A stretch of 64,000 nt of DNA, taken from contig NZ_JADFBX010000012.1 in assembly GCF_015223055.1 (NCBI RefSeq), forward strand, positions 62,001 through 126,000. Direction: 5' to 3'. Positions within the stretch are counted from its first letter, which is position 1; every line of letters starts with the position of its first letter. Of the stretch, positions 26,864 through 36,157 are shown one piece after another. Source of the DNA: Pedobacter sp. MC2016-24. GTDB taxonomy: Bacteria > Bacteroidota > Bacteroidia > Sphingobacteriales > Sphingobacteriaceae. The notes under the pieces are model-generated. The model was not told the DNA's origin. It saw only the letters and a list, made by a program, of their open reading frames with translations, and did no database searches. The position numbers and the translations under genes are program-made.

Positions 26864-27856
26864 CTAAGAATTATTTCCACCTTCTAAAACAAGCCGCTCC
26901 CAATTTTCATGTGCTATAGCTTCTTTCTCAGCTTGAGATATTGAGGCTTGTTCTAAAAATGTGCGGGCACCCTTTTCACGACAGCTTTGATAAGGCCAAT
27001 CTTGGGAAAACATCATTCGTTCGACGCCTACAATCTCAATGGTTCGGGAAAAGTAGTGCTGACTGAAAATACCGCTTGGTGTGTAGTAGACGTTTTGTTT
27101 GAAGTAGTCAGCGATGGGCCGTTCCAGTTTGAGGCCCGCATGGTTGAGTTGTGCAATGCGATCCAGATAGAATAGGACTACTTCGCCCCAGTGGCCGACA
27201 ATTACCTGAAGGTTGGGGTAACGGTCAAAGACTCCGGTAAGTACCATGCGCAGGAGTTGTATACCAGTCTCGTAATGCCAGCCAATGGCCCCCATGGAAA
27301 GCATGATATCGGCAATCTGACCTATGCCAGAATAATAAGCATCGCGTACCCCCGGTGGGGGAAGCTGGGGATGGATATAAAGCGGCACGTGTAGTGCCTC
27401 TGCAGCTTCATAGATTGGATTAAAGTCACGGTGATCCATATTACGCTCATGGACACGTCCATTTAAAAGTGCACCCTTGAGTCCAAGGTCCTGCACAGTG
27501 CGTTGTAACTCTTTTGCAGCTGCAATTGGTGAGGGAACAGGAAGGGTAGCAAACCCATCGAAGCGATCTGGTCGGTTTGCAATAGCGCCAGTGAGGATAT
27601 CGTTAAAATCTCTCGCAACTGCTATTGAATCGGCTGGTTTAAAATTCTGAACACCAGGTGAGGGCAGGGACAATACCTGCACGTCAATGCCGGCATCGTC
27701 CATTGCCTGAATGCGAATATCTTCCAGATCTTCCAATTGTCTGGCATATTGGTGACCGTTCATGGAGACTGTAAAGTCTTGAATTGTAGCAGTTGCCTCC
27801 CAGGCTTCGCTTACCTGGGGAGGTACAAAATGTTCTTCTAAAGCTATTATTTTCAT
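26864..27856 (-). CDS. Amidohydrolase-family decarboxylase, gamma-resorcylate decarboxylase-like
   Basis: 330 residues from the ATG at 27856; the in-frame ATG at 27892 would overlap the upstream gene. The metal-binding pattern matches gamma-resorcylate (2,6-dihydroxybenzoate) decarboxylases: E7-x-H9 in ALEEHFVPP, His162 in PLYIHPQ, His222 in VGHWGE and Asp286 in FSQDWPY. These enzymes decarboxylate hydroxylated benzoates in the cytoplasm. The signature E-x-H instead of D/H-x-H separates them from classic ACMSD. The exact substrate is not proven. It lies in an operon 32 bp after a dienelactone hydrolase gene, under a divergent TetR. Confidence 0.85.
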   Translation of the reverse strand: MKIIALEEHFVPPQVSEAWEATATIQDFTVSMNGHQYARQLEDLEDIRIQAMDDAGIDVQVLSLPSPGVQNFKPADSIAVARDFNDILTGAIANRPDRFDGFATLPVPSPIAAAKELQRTVQDLGLKGALLNGRVHERNMDHRDFNPIYEAAEALHVPLYIHPQLPPPGVRDAYYSGIGQIADIMLSMGAIGWHYETGIQLLRMVLTGVFDRYPNLQVIVGHWGEVVLFYLDRIAQLNHAGLKLERPIADYFKQNVYYTPSGIFSQHYFSRTIEIVGVERMMFSQDWPYQSCREKGARTFLEQASISQAEKEAIAHENWERLVLEGGNNS

Positions 27857-27888
27857 TGTTTTTTTAGATAATTTGGTTTTTGCGTACC

Positions 27889-28593
27889 TCAACCAATGTG
27901 TTGCGCTAAAAATTGAGCAGTGCGTTCGTCAGCTATTCTTGCCGTCTCTTCCGATCTACGTTTGCCCAGCGCACATGCAAATCCATGATGTTGTCCCGGA
28001 TAGTCGTAGATTGTGATTTGCCCGTTGCCATCGAATGCAGCATGGATCTGGTCTTGAATTTCCGGACCAACATGCTCATCGAACTCAGGCATATGTAACA
28101 TGAGTGGGTTTCTGATGGCATCTTTTTCACTCAACATACGCTCAATTTGTACACCATAATAAGAAACTGCTGCATCGATATCAGTACGGGCTGAGGCAAA
28201 TGCGGCCATTCGTCCACCAAGACAATATCCGATCAGGCCAATTTTCGCCTTATTGCCTACAATCTCGCGGGCTTTGTTGATTGTACGCTGTACGTCATGT
28301 ACCCCCTTATCTGTATTGAAGCGAATCACCACATCCACAGAACGTTTCATGGTTGAGGTTATGTCAGGATCTAATTCCATGCCTGGATCGAGACGCCAGA
28401 AAAGATCGGGTGCAATAGCCAGATAACCGCTCTGGGCTAAAAGATCGCAGCGCCAGCGAATGTCTGTATCTACCCCGAAAATTTCCTGGATAACGATAAT
28501 TGCGCCCCGGGGTCTACCATCGGGCTCGGCTACATAGACGTTGAACTTGCCTACGCCATCGTAGGATTGTATCTTTGTTGTAAAACTCATCAT
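27889..28593 (-). CDS. Dienelactone hydrolase family protein
   Basis: About 235 residues of alpha/beta hydrolase. The dienelactone-hydrolase triad is visible: Cys124 in GYCLGG, Asp172 in EFDEHV, His203 in HHGFAC, positions that agree with the classic enzyme. The family opens the lactone of dienelactone in chlorocatechol breakdown. With the decarboxylase downstream it suggests aromatic-compound catabolism or detoxification. The start is at 28593 or the adjacent ATG at 28590; a start at 28659 would read through both operators and is rejected. Confidence 0.88.
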   Translation of the reverse strand: MMSFTTKIQSYDGVGKFNVYVAEPDGRPRGAIIVIQEIFGVDTDIRWRCDLLAQSGYLAIAPDLFWRLDPGMELDPDITSTMKRSVDVVIRFNTDKGVHDVQRTINKAREIVGNKAKIGLIGYCLGGRMAAFASARTDIDAAVSYYGVQIERMLSEKDAIRNPLMLHMPEFDEHVGPEIQDQIHAAFDGNGQITIYDYPGQHHGFACALGKRRSEETARIADERTAQFLAQHIG

Positions 28594-28602
28594 TAAATTG
28601 TT

Positions 28603-28626
28603 AAACCGTACCACATGGTACGGTTT
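28603..28626. promoter_or_regulatory. TetR operator palindrome 1
   Basis: A perfect 10-bp inverted repeat, AAACCGTACC-ACAT-GGTACGGTTT, lying between the divergent hydrolase and TetR genes. It shares the core CGTACy-ACAT-rGTACG with the next site. Confidence 0.85.
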
Positions 28627-28632
28627 AACAAA

Positions 28633-28648
28633 CGTACTACATAGTACG
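28633..28648. promoter_or_regulatory. TetR operator palindrome 2
   Basis: The perfect palindrome CGTACT-ACAT-AGTACG, centred 26 bp from the first site. Two sites between divergent genes fit repression of both the hydrolase operon and tetR itself. Confidence 0.82.
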
Positions 28649-28668
28649 GTTAAAAGCAAATAAAAAAT

Positions 28669-29268
28669 ATGTCAAAAGAATTGCAACAAGAAGCCCGTCG
28701 TAAAATGATCATAGAAATAGCTGGAAAACACTTCCTTGATTACGGTTATGGTGCTACTACGATGTCTGCAATTGCTTCAGCTTATGGTGGCTCAAAAGAA
28801 ACCTTATGGCGCTACTTCCCTAATAAAGAAGTTCTTTTTGCAGCATATATCGAGCATGCTACGGCATCATTTCGCGGAAAATTAGCACCACACTTAAAAT
28901 CGGACAAACCTTTAGCGCAATCGCTTAGAGACTTTGCAAAGCACTATATTGATGAAATTTGCTCGACAGAATCGATTGATTTGCATCGGCTTGCTGTTGG
29001 TGAGAGTGCGCGTTTCCCGGAAGTGGGAAGGTTGTTTTATGAACGCGCGCCTAAAGCTACTGAGGAGTTACTCGAAAACTTTTTAGAAACACAAATGAGC
29101 ATTGGGAAATTACCTTCAGCAGATGCGGGCAGGGCTGCCAGAACACTTATTCAACTCTGTATGATGGCACGATATCCAGTCATTTTTTGTATTGACAAAG
29201 CTTCAAGTATTGATTCAACCGAATTGGCTCGTATGAGCGTCTTGGACTTCATGACCATTTATGGATAA
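28669..29268 (+). CDS. TetR-family transcriptional repressor
   Basis: 199 residues. The N-terminal helix-turn-helix (residues about 10-55: IIEIAGKHFLDYGYGATTMSAIA, GGSKETLWRYFPNKEVLF) is typical of TetR. The C-terminal half is an all-helical ligand-binding domain. It is divergent from the dienelactone hydrolase and decarboxylase genes with two palindromic operators between them. It probably represses them until an aromatic effector binds (inference). Confidence 0.93.
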   Translation: MSKELQQEARRKMIIEIAGKHFLDYGYGATTMSAIASAYGGSKETLWRYFPNKEVLFAAYIEHATASFRGKLAPHLKSDKPLAQSLRDFAKHYIDEICSTESIDLHRLAVGESARFPEVGRLFYERAPKATEELLENFLETQMSIGKLPSADAGRAARTLIQLCMMARYPVIFCIDKASSIDSTELARMSVLDFMTIYG

Positions 29269-29387
29269 GCTTAAAACACCTAAGCTTGAAAAATCTTTAG
29301 CTTGCTTTGCCCTTTATTTTAATAATCACTTTGGGAATTACCTAAAAATAAAATCGTTTAGTTATTATTGCATTGGGGTAAAATTAT

Positions 29388-29963
29388 ATGTCTTCAGAAT
29401 CAGATCCAGTTAGAACCAGCAATCCAATCCATCTGAGTGAACGCAGCGCATTTGAATTGATTTACCATGGCTTTTACCATCCTTTATGTTTTTATGCGAC
29501 AAAATTTGTAGGTGCTGAAGCTGAAGATATCATTGAAAACCTATTCGTGAAACTCTGGGATAAAAAGCAAATATTTGAAAATCATACGCACCTCAAAGCC
29601 TTTCTATACCGTTCCACAAGAAATGCATGTCTGAATTACCTGAAGTGGAATAAAAGACAATATGTCTCTGTTGAGGAGATAGGGGAAAACACCCTAGTTG
29701 AAGATAATGACCAATTAAGTACCATCATTCAGGCAGAAATCATGGCTGAAATATACCGTGCGGTGCATCAACTTCCTTCGCAATGCAGTAAAGTCATTGC
29801 CATGAGTTTTCTGGAAAGCTTTAGCAATACAGAAATTGCTCAGGAGTTGGATTTATCAGAGCAAACTGTGAAAAACCTCAAAGTTTTAGGTTTAAAGATC
29901 TTGAAAACCAAATTATCCGGCCGTGCATTTAGTTTCTTTTTGCTCGCATTCTGGATCAGTTGA
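29388..29963 (+). CDS. ECF-type sigma factor
   Basis: 191 residues. Region 2 is at about 20-85 (FELIYHGFYHPLCFYATKFVG, AEDIIENLFVKLWDK) and region 4 at about 118-170 (QLPSQCSKVIAMSFLESFSN, DLSEQTVKNLKV). It ends in a hydrophobic FFLLAFWIS tail, as common in the Bacteroidota SusC-linked group. It precedes fecR by 66 bp, the usual order, so it should drive the receptor locus downstream. Confidence 0.93.
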   Translation: MSSESDPVRTSNPIHLSERSAFELIYHGFYHPLCFYATKFVGAEAEDIIENLFVKLWDKKQIFENHTHLKAFLYRSTRNACLNYLKWNKRQYVSVEEIGENTLVEDNDQLSTIIQAEIMAEIYRAVHQLPSQCSKVIAMSFLESFSNTEIAQELDLSEQTVKNLKVLGLKILKTKLSGRAFSFFLLAFWIS

Positions 29964-30029
29964 AAATAATTACAAATTCTTCGGTACTTTTTACACCTAT
30001 GGTTGTATTGTCTCTATAACAGGTTACAT

Positions 30030-31211
30030 ATGACGATAGAAGAAGCGCTGTATATAGAACGCATTATGGTCTTGCTTGCGAAAAAGCACAGCAATGAGTT
30101 GACTGAAAGCGAACATCTGGAACTCAGCGAATGGCTTGAAGCTGACGAGAAAAATATCCGTGTGGTTAAAGATATCGAAAAAGGAGATTTTACGTTTCGG
30201 GTGTTGAAAGACTGGAGGCCAGAAGATGCAACTGCGTCACTGCAACGCATAAACCAACGCATTTACGGCAAACCTGCAAGAAAGTTATGGCAAGTGGTGG
30301 CTGTAGCTGCAACGATTGCAATCGTACTATTTGGCGCAGGACTATTTTATTTCCAAAATAAGAATAAGCAGGAAAAAGCAGCATTTGCCAGTCAAAAAGA
30401 TATTCTGCCAGGACGCTACGGCGGTGCTACCCTGACACTGGCAAACGGAGAAAAAATTAGGATTACAGACGCAAAGGCAGGAGATATTGCCAATCAACAA
30501 GGTGTAAAAATATCCAAAACAGCAGACGGACAAATCCTTTATGAAATCGCCGGTACAAAATTGGGAAATACTGAATTTAATACGCTAAGCACTGCCTGTG
30601 GTGAGCAGGCTCAGGTGAAGCTGCCGGACGGGACCCTGGTATTTTTGAATGCCGCATCATCTTTAGCCTATCCTACAACCTTTAAAGGGTTAAGTACCAG
30701 GGAAACATCTTTGAAAGGCGAAGCTTATTTTCAGGTCGCTAAAGACAAAAAGCATCCTTTCATCGTCAAAACAAAGAATCAGCAGGTGGAAGTTCTTGGA
30801 ACCCGGTTCAATATTAATGCCTACGACGATGACCATACGAACATCACAAAAACCACGTTGGAAGAAGGCTCTGTGAAGGTCAGCGCCGGAGAAAAAGAGC
30901 TGACAATTATTCCTGGCGAACAAGCGAGCATTCAAAACAATAAAATAGCAGTAATCAAAGCTGATCTGGAGGAAGTGCTGGCATGGAAAAATGGCTATTT
31001 CAGGTTTAACGGCGAAAAAATCACCAGTATCATGACTAAGCTTTCCAGGTGGTATAACATTGATGTCGTCTATCTGGGCCCGCCTACAGATGAAACTTTC
31101 ACGGGTACTGTTTCCAGTGATAAAAACCTGGGCCAGGCCCTAAAAATCCTGCAGAATACAAATGGCGTCAAATTTAAAGTCGAGGGAAGGAGGGTCACTG
31201 TTATGCCCTAG
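30030..31211 (+). CDS. FecR-family anti-sigma factor
   Basis: 393 residues from the ATG of MTIEEALYIERIMVLL. There is a cytoplasmic N-terminal helical part, one transmembrane helix (about 88-108, QVVAVAATIAIVLFGAGLFY), the FecR domain (VKLPDGTLVFLNAASSL, LKGEAYFQVAKDKKHPF, VLGTRFNINAYDDD) and a C-terminal DUF4974 domain (ITSIMTKLSRWYNIDVVYLG). The ORF could be extended to 30003, but that would add nine residues of no family match. It pairs with the sigma factor just upstream and the SusC below. Confidence 0.93.
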   Translation: MTIEEALYIERIMVLLAKKHSNELTESEHLELSEWLEADEKNIRVVKDIEKGDFTFRVLKDWRPEDATASLQRINQRIYGKPARKLWQVVAVAATIAIVLFGAGLFYFQNKNKQEKAAFASQKDILPGRYGGATLTLANGEKIRITDAKAGDIANQQGVKISKTADGQILYEIAGTKLGNTEFNTLSTACGEQAQVKLPDGTLVFLNAASSLAYPTTFKGLSTRETSLKGEAYFQVAKDKKHPFIVKTKNQQVEVLGTRFNINAYDDDHTNITKTTLEEGSVKVSAGEKELTIIPGEQASIQNNKIAVIKADLEEVLAWKNGYFRFNGEKITSIMTKLSRWYNIDVVYLGPPTDETFTGTVSSDKNLGQALKILQNTNGVKFKVEGRRVTVMP

Positions 31212-31241
31212 TGCATAGGATAAAGACGACCTGACAAAAAA

Positions 31242-31269
31242 AGTCATCCTGGTTGGAGCCGGGATGACT
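31242..31269 (+). promoter_or_regulatory. Hairpin between fecR and susC
   Basis: An 11-bp stem with one G-T wobble (31242-31252 with 31259-31269) and a six-base loop. It is not followed by a T-run on the plus strand, so it may be an RNA-processing or attenuation element that lowers read-through into susC, or a minus-strand terminator. Confidence 0.5.
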
Positions 31270-31358
31270 AAAAGTCTGGATCGATTAATTAATTATCAAC
31301 CAAGCTTAGCCCTCCATCGCAAAATTACAGGCTAAACTTACTAAACCAAACTAAACAA

Positions 31359-34300
31359 ATGTACGAATTTTACAAGGAAAAATTGTGCATGCCACTGGCC
31401 TGCACAAGAACAATGCTATTAACTATGAAGTTCACGTTTTTTCTATTGATCACAGTTATTATGCAGGTAAGCGCGAATTCTTACGGGCAGAAAGTGACTT
31501 TGTCAGAAAAAAATGCGCGATTGGAGCATATCTTCAATAAGATAAGGGTGCAGACTGGTTACGATTTTATGTTTTCCGGGTCAACGATGAGAGATACCAA
31601 AACAGTAAGCATCAATGTTCGTGACGCTGAACTGAAAACCGTTCTTGATCAGTTGTTAACCAACCAACCTTTAACTTTCAAAATTGAGGACCGCTCGGTA
31701 GTTATCACCAGAAAAAGCTTAAAAGAGACAGTCAAAAATACCACTGCTGACCTGGCCGCTATCCTGTCTGGAAAGGTGGTAAATGAGCAGGGGCTGCCAT
31801 TACCGGGGGTGACAGTTACCATCATACCAGAAGACAAGACCAAAAAAACGTTAAGTTTTTTTATAAACAACAGCGGAGCCTTATTTACTTTAAACGTTGA
31901 ACAAAACGATCTGCTCCAATTTTCCTTCATCGGCTACAAAACCCAGGAGCATCTGGTGTCGGGCTTAAAACAGCCTGTCACTATCAAAATGGTGTCAGCA
32001 GTTGGTTCTCTGGACGAAATACAAGTTATCGCCTACGGTACGACCAGCCGGAGGCTGAGTACTGGTGCAGTTTCATCAATCACGGCGGAAGAGATTGCTA
32101 AACAGCCCGTATCGAATCCTTTACTTGCGCTCCAGGGCAGGGTATCTGGTGCTGTGATTACCCAGAATTCAGGTTTGCCGGGAGGTTATGTGGATGTGCT
32201 CATTCGGGGCGCCTCTTCGATTTCGTCCGGTACAACACCCTTATTTGTGATTGACGGTGTACCCTTCAATACCGGTGCCCCGGCTTCGGTCAATGGTGCA
32301 GGTTTCAATGAAGTGAGTGGTATAGCTGCGCCCTCCGTTAGGCTTAGCCCCTTTAGCATCATCAACCCCGATGACATTGAAAGGATTGACATTCTTAAAG
32401 ATGCCGATGCGACAGCTATTTTCGGAACCAAAGGTGCAAACGGCGCGGTGATGATCACGACCAAGAGGGCAAAACAAGGCAAAACACAGCTGAGCGTCAA
32501 TCTGCAGCAAGGTTTTGGCGAAGTAGCTCACTTTATTCCGATCCTTAACCTGGAACAGTACCTGAACATCAGGCACCAGGCCTTAAAAAATGACGGTCTG
32601 ACTCCCAATGCGTCCAATGCGCCTGACCTCCTGAGCTGGAACCAAAACGAAGGCGTTGACTGGCAAAGGAAATACATGGGCGGCACCGCACAATACACCA
32701 ACATTAACGCCACCCTTCAGGGCGGCGATGCCAGAACGCGTATGCTGCTGAGTACGGGTTATAACAGACAAACGCCGGTTAGCCCCGGCAGGCAAAGCGA
32801 CCAGCGTGCCAGTGCCAGACTCAATGTGGAACACAATTCCCTGGACAAGAAATTCAATGCAGTGGCCAATATCAATTATGGCTACAACCATTCAGATATG
32901 CGTACGAGCGATTTTTCACAGTTTGTATTTATGCCGCCAAACAGACCATTGTATAATGCAGACGGCAGTATAAACTGGGCAACGATCCAAAACCCGGAAG
33001 CCAGTTTACTGAAACGGTACCTGGGCAGCACGAATTCCCTGACCAGTAGCCTCAACTTACGTTACATCCTGATGTCAGGATTGGAACTTCAGGTCAATTC
33101 CGGGTTTAATAAAAGTAATACCAATCAAAACCAGCAGAGTCCGGCCATTTCAGAAAGCCCACGTAATGCTGTTCCAACCAATGACGCCAACTTTGGTCTT
33201 ATCGACAACCAGTTCTATAGTGTAGAACCACAACTCAACTTTAACAGAAAAATTGGTGGGGGAGACCTCAGCCTGCTTATTGGGACAACCTTTCAAAATA
33301 CCGCTTTCGTATCCACGAGCATCAATGCCCGTCAATACATCAATGGACAACTACTTGGCGCCATTACCGGAGCAGCAAATTACAGACTCACTGGCAACAA
33401 CACCGTGTACAAGTATAACTCCGTGTTTACACGCCTCAACTACAACTGGCAACAAAAGTACATCATCAACGGAATCCTCAGGCGGGATGGATCATCACGT
33501 TTCGGATCGGACTATAGTTTTGGTAACTTTGGATCGATCGGTGGTGCCTGGATTTTCACCAACGAGGATTTCCTGAAAAACAAAAAATCCTTTCTTTCCT
33601 TCGGAAAATTGAAGGCCAACTGGGGCGTTACCGGTAATGATTTAATTTCGGATTACCTGTACTTACCCCTGTTTAAGCCTTCAAATGTATACCAGGGACA
33701 GACCACGCTGGCATCAGTCAATCCGGCAAACGAAAAAATCCGTTGGGAAACTACTCAGAAACTTGACCTGGGCATTGACCTGGGCTTTTTTAATGACCGA
33801 ATGCTGCTTAACGCCAACTACTATTATAATCGGTCGAACAATCAACTGGGGATGCTATCGCTGCCTGTCAGTACTGGTTATAGCGGGTATATGGCTAATT
33901 TTCCGGCCAGAATTGACATGCAGGGACTAGAATTTGAACTGAACACCACGAATGTAAAAAGTAAAAACTTCAACTGGAAAACGTCGCTCAACCTGACCAT
34001 CCCACGCAGTAAGATTGTGAGTGTCTCTGCTGATTTCACCGGTGCGGCTACCCTGCCTATTGGCTATCCCCTGAGTCAGTTCCAGGGTTATATCTTCGAT
34101 AGTATTGATCCGGATACAGGGATCCCGTTGTTTCGTACAGCAGCCGGCGGAACGACTGCTACACCAACGATGGGTGACCTGCAATGGTACGGAAACACCT
34201 TGCCGAAAGCCTACGGCGGTATCGGAAATGATTTTCAATATCAGGGATTTACGCTGAGTTTCTTCATTCAGGTGATGCAACAGGATGGCCAGACAATGCC

Positions 34301-34664
34301 GAAACCAGGAAGCATTGGAACTGCTACAAATTTGCCTGCCCAGTTTGCATCAGGTGTATGGCAAAACTCTGGCGATATTGCAACCTTTCCCAAAGCTTCT
34401 ACCGGTTTAACGGCTTATTCGTTTTTAGGTAGCTCCAACTTTGGTTTTGGCGACAATACCTTTGCTAAACTCAGGAACATTAGCCTGGCTTATGCCTTGC
34501 CGGCACAGTGGACGAAAAGTGTGCATGTTACCAATGCCCGGATTTTTGCCAATGCACAAAATGTGTACACCTGGACGAAAGCCAAATATCTGTTTGATCC
34601 GGAAACGGGTTCAGCTACTCCGCCTTTAAGAATGATCACCTTCGGGCTGAACCTTTCTTTATAA
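31359..34664 (+). CDS. SusC/RagA-type TonB-dependent receptor with STN domain
   Basis: 1101 residues. The signal region has a charged leader (MYEFYKEKL..) before the hydrophobic stretch MKFTFFLLITVIMQVSANS. The STN domain is at about 50-120 (LEHIFNKIRVQTGYDFMFSG), the carboxypeptidase-regulatory-like domain at about 130-210 (LSGKVVNEQGLPLPGVTV) and the plug at about 230-370 (ALQGRVSGAVITQNSG, FGTKGANGAVMITTKR); the barrel runs to the end. The STN again links it to the FecR/sigma pair upstream. It is one operon with the SusD downstream (17-bp gap). Confidence 0.95.
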   Translation: MYEFYKEKLCMPLACTRTMLLTMKFTFFLLITVIMQVSANSYGQKVTLSEKNARLEHIFNKIRVQTGYDFMFSGSTMRDTKTVSINVRDAELKTVLDQLLTNQPLTFKIEDRSVVITRKSLKETVKNTTADLAAILSGKVVNEQGLPLPGVTVTIIPEDKTKKTLSFFINNSGALFTLNVEQNDLLQFSFIGYKTQEHLVSGLKQPVTIKMVSAVGSLDEIQVIAYGTTSRRLSTGAVSSITAEEIAKQPVSNPLLALQGRVSGAVITQNSGLPGGYVDVLIRGASSISSGTTPLFVIDGVPFNTGAPASVNGAGFNEVSGIAAPSVRLSPFSIINPDDIERIDILKDADATAIFGTKGANGAVMITTKRAKQGKTQLSVNLQQGFGEVAHFIPILNLEQYLNIRHQALKNDGLTPNASNAPDLLSWNQNEGVDWQRKYMGGTAQYTNINATLQGGDARTRMLLSTGYNRQTPVSPGRQSDQRASARLNVEHNSLDKKFNAVANINYGYNHSDMRTSDFSQFVFMPPNRPLYNADGSINWATIQNPEASLLKRYLGSTNSLTSSLNLRYILMSGLELQVNSGFNKSNTNQNQQSPAISESPRNAVPTNDANFGLIDNQFYSVEPQLNFNRKIGGGDLSLLIGTTFQNTAFVSTSINARQYINGQLLGAITGAANYRLTGNNTVYKYNSVFTRLNYNWQQKYIINGILRRDGSSRFGSDYSFGNFGSIGGAWIFTNEDFLKNKKSFLSFGKLKANWGVTGNDLISDYLYLPLFKPSNVYQGQTTLASVNPANEKIRWETTQKLDLGIDLGFFNDRMLLNANYYYNRSNNQLGMLSLPVSTGYSGYMANFPARIDMQGLEFELNTTNVKSKNFNWKTSLNLTIPRSKIVSVSADFTGAATLPIGYPLSQFQGYIFDSIDPDTGIPLFRTAAGGTTATPTMGDLQWYGNTLPKAYGGIGNDFQYQGFTLSFFIQVMQQDGQTMPKPGSIGTATNLPAQFASGVWQNSGDIATFPKASTGLTAYSFLGSSNFGFGDNTFAKLRNISLAYALPAQWTKSVHVTNARIFANAQNVYTWTKAKYLFDPETGSATPPLRMITFGLNLSL

Positions 34665-34681
34665 CCTAATCTTAAAAGAAC

Positions 34682-36124
34682 ATGAAACCAGCAAATAAAA
34701 TATATCTAAATCTTGTGTTTTTCAGCTGCATACTTGCTGTGCTGCATCTGAGTTCCTGCAAGAAATACATTGATGTACCTGCACCAAAAATGAGCCTCGA
34801 GGCTGATAAGGTATTTTCAGATTCGGCAGCTACCTTAAGCAGTGTACTTCAACTCTACGACAGAGAAGTGATGGAGGTGCTCAACATTTATCCATCTCTT
34901 TCCGCAGACGAGGTGATCATGCCCCCGGCAAGTATCTGGAATTCTTTCTTCAACGCAGCCAATATGCAAGGGAATACCCTGAGCGTAATTGCTGACGGAG
35001 CGCTGAATGGTTTCAGCGTTGGCGCCCGTATTTACCAACCCTTGTATCAGAAAATCAATACGGCCAACCTTTGCATAGCGGGAATAAGTAGTTCTAACGC
35101 ATATGGAGTAGCTAATAAAAACCAATTGATCGGCGAGTGTAAATTCTGGAGGGCCTGGAGCTACTTTTATCTGCTGAACCTATTCGGCAACGTGCCCTTA
35201 AACCTCAGCCCGGTTCTGGAAACCAATAAGACCTTATCCAATGCCCCGACCGCAGAAATCTACAAACAGATCATCGAAGACCTGACAGATGCGAGAAACA
35301 GACTGTCTGCCACCAATATGAGTACTGAAAAAATAAGAGTAAACAAAGCGGCTGTAACAGCAATGCTGGCCAGGGTTTACTTCTTTCAGCAAAATTGGCC
35401 CGCAGCTTATTCTGAAGCCAATACATTGCTGACTTCTACTAACTATACCCTGGAGTCCGATCTGGCTACTGTATTTTTGAAAACCAGTAGGGAAACTATT
35501 TTTCAAATACAAACGGTGAACAGTGGTGCAACGGCTTTGACAGGCGTAACACAAATACCGGGATTTTTTGCACCCTTGTCCGGCGTATTGCTGACTTCCT
35601 ATGCCAATGCCAACCTGATATCCGCCTTTCAAACGGGAGACCTGCGCAAATCCAAGTGGATAGCCAACTTCCTCGACTTTAATACCTTTCAATCGTATAG
35701 CTATCCGTCCAAATACAAGCTAAACAACGCTTCAGTTTCCGGGAACGAGTACATTGTGATGTTTCGCCTGGCAGAGCTTTACCTGATCCGCGCGGAGGCG
35801 GCCGCAAACCTGGATAGGCTGGCGGAAGCAGAAGAAGATTTATTCACCGTAAGGAAAAGAGCTGGCCTTAGTACCAGGCTGGCCTTGCCAGATCTTCCTA
35901 CAGCACTTACTGCATTGGAACGGGAAAGAAGGTTGGAACTGTTTACTGAATATGGAGACCGCTGGCTGAACCTGAAACGGACAGGCCGCATCCATACGGT
36001 ATTGCCGGTGACTAAAGCTGGCACTGTGCCGGGTTACAAATGGGAACCTTATCAGGCACTTTATCCGATTCCCTCACAGGAAGTCTTTGCCAACAGAAAC
36101 CTCAAGCAAAATCCGGGATACTAA
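34682..36124 (+). CDS. SusD/RagB-family surface lipoprotein
   Basis: 480 residues with lipobox LSSC (Cys at residue 26). The SusD core shows in ECKFWRAWSYFYLLNLFG and the C-terminal MFRLAELYLIRAEAAANL, RRLELFTEYGDRWLNLKR and IPSQEVFANRNLKQNPGY. It pairs with the SusC gene upstream for ligand capture. Confidence 0.95.
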   Translation: MKPANKIYLNLVFFSCILAVLHLSSCKKYIDVPAPKMSLEADKVFSDSAATLSSVLQLYDREVMEVLNIYPSLSADEVIMPPASIWNSFFNAANMQGNTLSVIADGALNGFSVGARIYQPLYQKINTANLCIAGISSSNAYGVANKNQLIGECKFWRAWSYFYLLNLFGNVPLNLSPVLETNKTLSNAPTAEIYKQIIEDLTDARNRLSATNMSTEKIRVNKAAVTAMLARVYFFQQNWPAAYSEANTLLTSTNYTLESDLATVFLKTSRETIFQIQTVNSGATALTGVTQIPGFFAPLSGVLLTSYANANLISAFQTGDLRKSKWIANFLDFNTFQSYSYPSKYKLNNASVSGNEYIVMFRLAELYLIRAEAAANLDRLAEAEEDLFTVRKRAGLSTRLALPDLPTALTALERERRLELFTEYGDRWLNLKRTGRIHTVLPVTKAGTVPGYKWEPYQALYPIPSQEVFANRNLKQNPGY

Positions 36125-36157
36125 ACCAGGTATTTCTATTTCTTAAAACACATCAAT

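Noticed and set aside
28594..28659. Longer N-terminus for the dienelactone hydrolase
   Set aside because: It would be read through both palindromic operators and it shifts the catalytic residues away from their usual positions.
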